A stretch of 64,000 nt of DNA, taken from positions 102,487-166,486 of the forward strand of contig JAEUIE010000006.1 of NCBI GenBank assembly GCA_016795155.1, written 5' to 3'. The stretch comes from Planctomycetia bacterium (GTDB lineage: Bacteria; Planctomycetota; Planctomycetia; Gemmatales; HRBIN36). Under the pieces are notes generated by a model. The model worked only from the letters and a program-made list of their open reading frames with translations. It had not been told where the DNA came from and made no database searches. Both the position numbers and the translations under genes were made by a program. Positions 63,881 to 64,000 of the stretch are shown here, piece after piece. Position 1 is the stretch's first letter; each line of letters starts with the position of its first letter.

Positions 63881-64000
63881 TCAGAGTGCATCGAGGATCC
63901 ATTGTATTTGCCCGTTGTTGTTTCCGCAGCGGTGGTTATGTCGCAGCAGAAGTTGATAGTTGGCGATGGCAGCGAGTAGTTGTGTTTGGTTGTTGCCCAG
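63881..64000 (-). CDS. Partial hypothetical protein, C-terminal end
   Basis: The last 39 residues of a minus-strand frame that runs off the window. It reads LGNNQTQLLAAIANYQLLLR, then HNHRCGNNNGQIQWI and LDAL before a TGA at 63883-63881. It is open for the whole visible part but too short to assign; a gene is likely because no stop interrupts it and it converges on recA across a repeat. Confidence 0.45.
   Translation of the reverse strand: MGNNQTQLLAAIANYQLLLRHNHRCGNNNGQIQWILDAL

Noticed and set aside
62874..63902. 342-residue ORF antisense to recA
   Set aside because: It lies wholly across recA in another frame, has no family match that I can see and reads as a codon-phase shadow.

Overview
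The window reads as ordinary chromosome of a planctomycete (Planctomycetota, probably close to Gemmatales; the order is inference). The pointers are an ECF-type sigma factor next to a Ser/Thr kinase with an N-terminal zinc ribbon, Tat-exported proteins of unknown function, a Gfo/Idh/MocA oxidoreductase with a Tat signal, a secretin-N-like protein typical of the phylum, a free-standing WD40 protein, a sialidase-like Asp-box protein and many dispersed palindromes between genes. Base composition looks close to even. I saw no rRNA, tRNA, CRISPR array, prophage or insertion sequence.

Layout. 0-8 kb: HAAS-domain protein and PadR repressor, RNA ligase-like phosphodiesterase (thpR), M1 aminopeptidase, pdxJ, membrane proteins, Asp-box protein, small HTH protein. 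8-14 kb: a tightly packed glycan cluster (GT2, ATP-grasp, SDR epimerase, WecD-like acetyltransferase, methyltransferase, WecE-like transaminase) that probably makes and uses a 4-amino-4,6-dideoxy sugar. 14-18 kb: a TolC-like and HlyD-like efflux pair without a pump. 18-33 kb: housekeeping genes (infC with an AUU start, plsY, carA, thrS, trans-sulfuration enzyme, ffh, mtnA, glnE) with an ATP-grasp protein and a cysteine-rich planctomycete protein among them. 33-35 kb: a response regulator, a cytoplasmic subtilisin-like protease and glnE joined by 4-base overlaps. 36.6-37 kb: palindromic and tandem repeats. 37-43 kb (minus strand): nucleotidyltransferase, DinB protein, then a five-gene membrane operon (TolQ/ExbB-like channel, TolR/ExbD-like stator, two glycine-linker two-TM proteins, and a membrane-anchored protein with a broken P-loop), plus a PlsC-type acyltransferase. 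43-51 kb: AI-2E-type permease, CPA2 antiporter, 6-pyruvoyl-tetrahydropterin synthase family protein, CitG-like protein, GNAT, Ser/Thr kinase and ECF sigma. 51-64 kb: OprB porin, Mrp ATPase with a DUF971 partner, Gfo/Idh/MocA protein, ybeY, WD40 protein, an orphan antitoxin-like ORF, an NlpC/P60-like protein, a hotdog thioesterase-TauE-acyltransferase operon, recA and a partial gene.

How it works together. The best candidates for something undescribed are the TolQR/pseudo-GTPase operon (38.3-41.8 kb), the response regulator-protease operon (32.9-34.9 kb) and a family of palindromes whose two arms change together (36.7-37.0 and 55.6-55.8 kb). The PTPS-like, CitG-like and COG2232-like ATP-grasp genes together hint at tetrahydromethanopterin-type C1 cofactor synthesis, known in planctomycetes, but no core C1 enzyme lies in this window.
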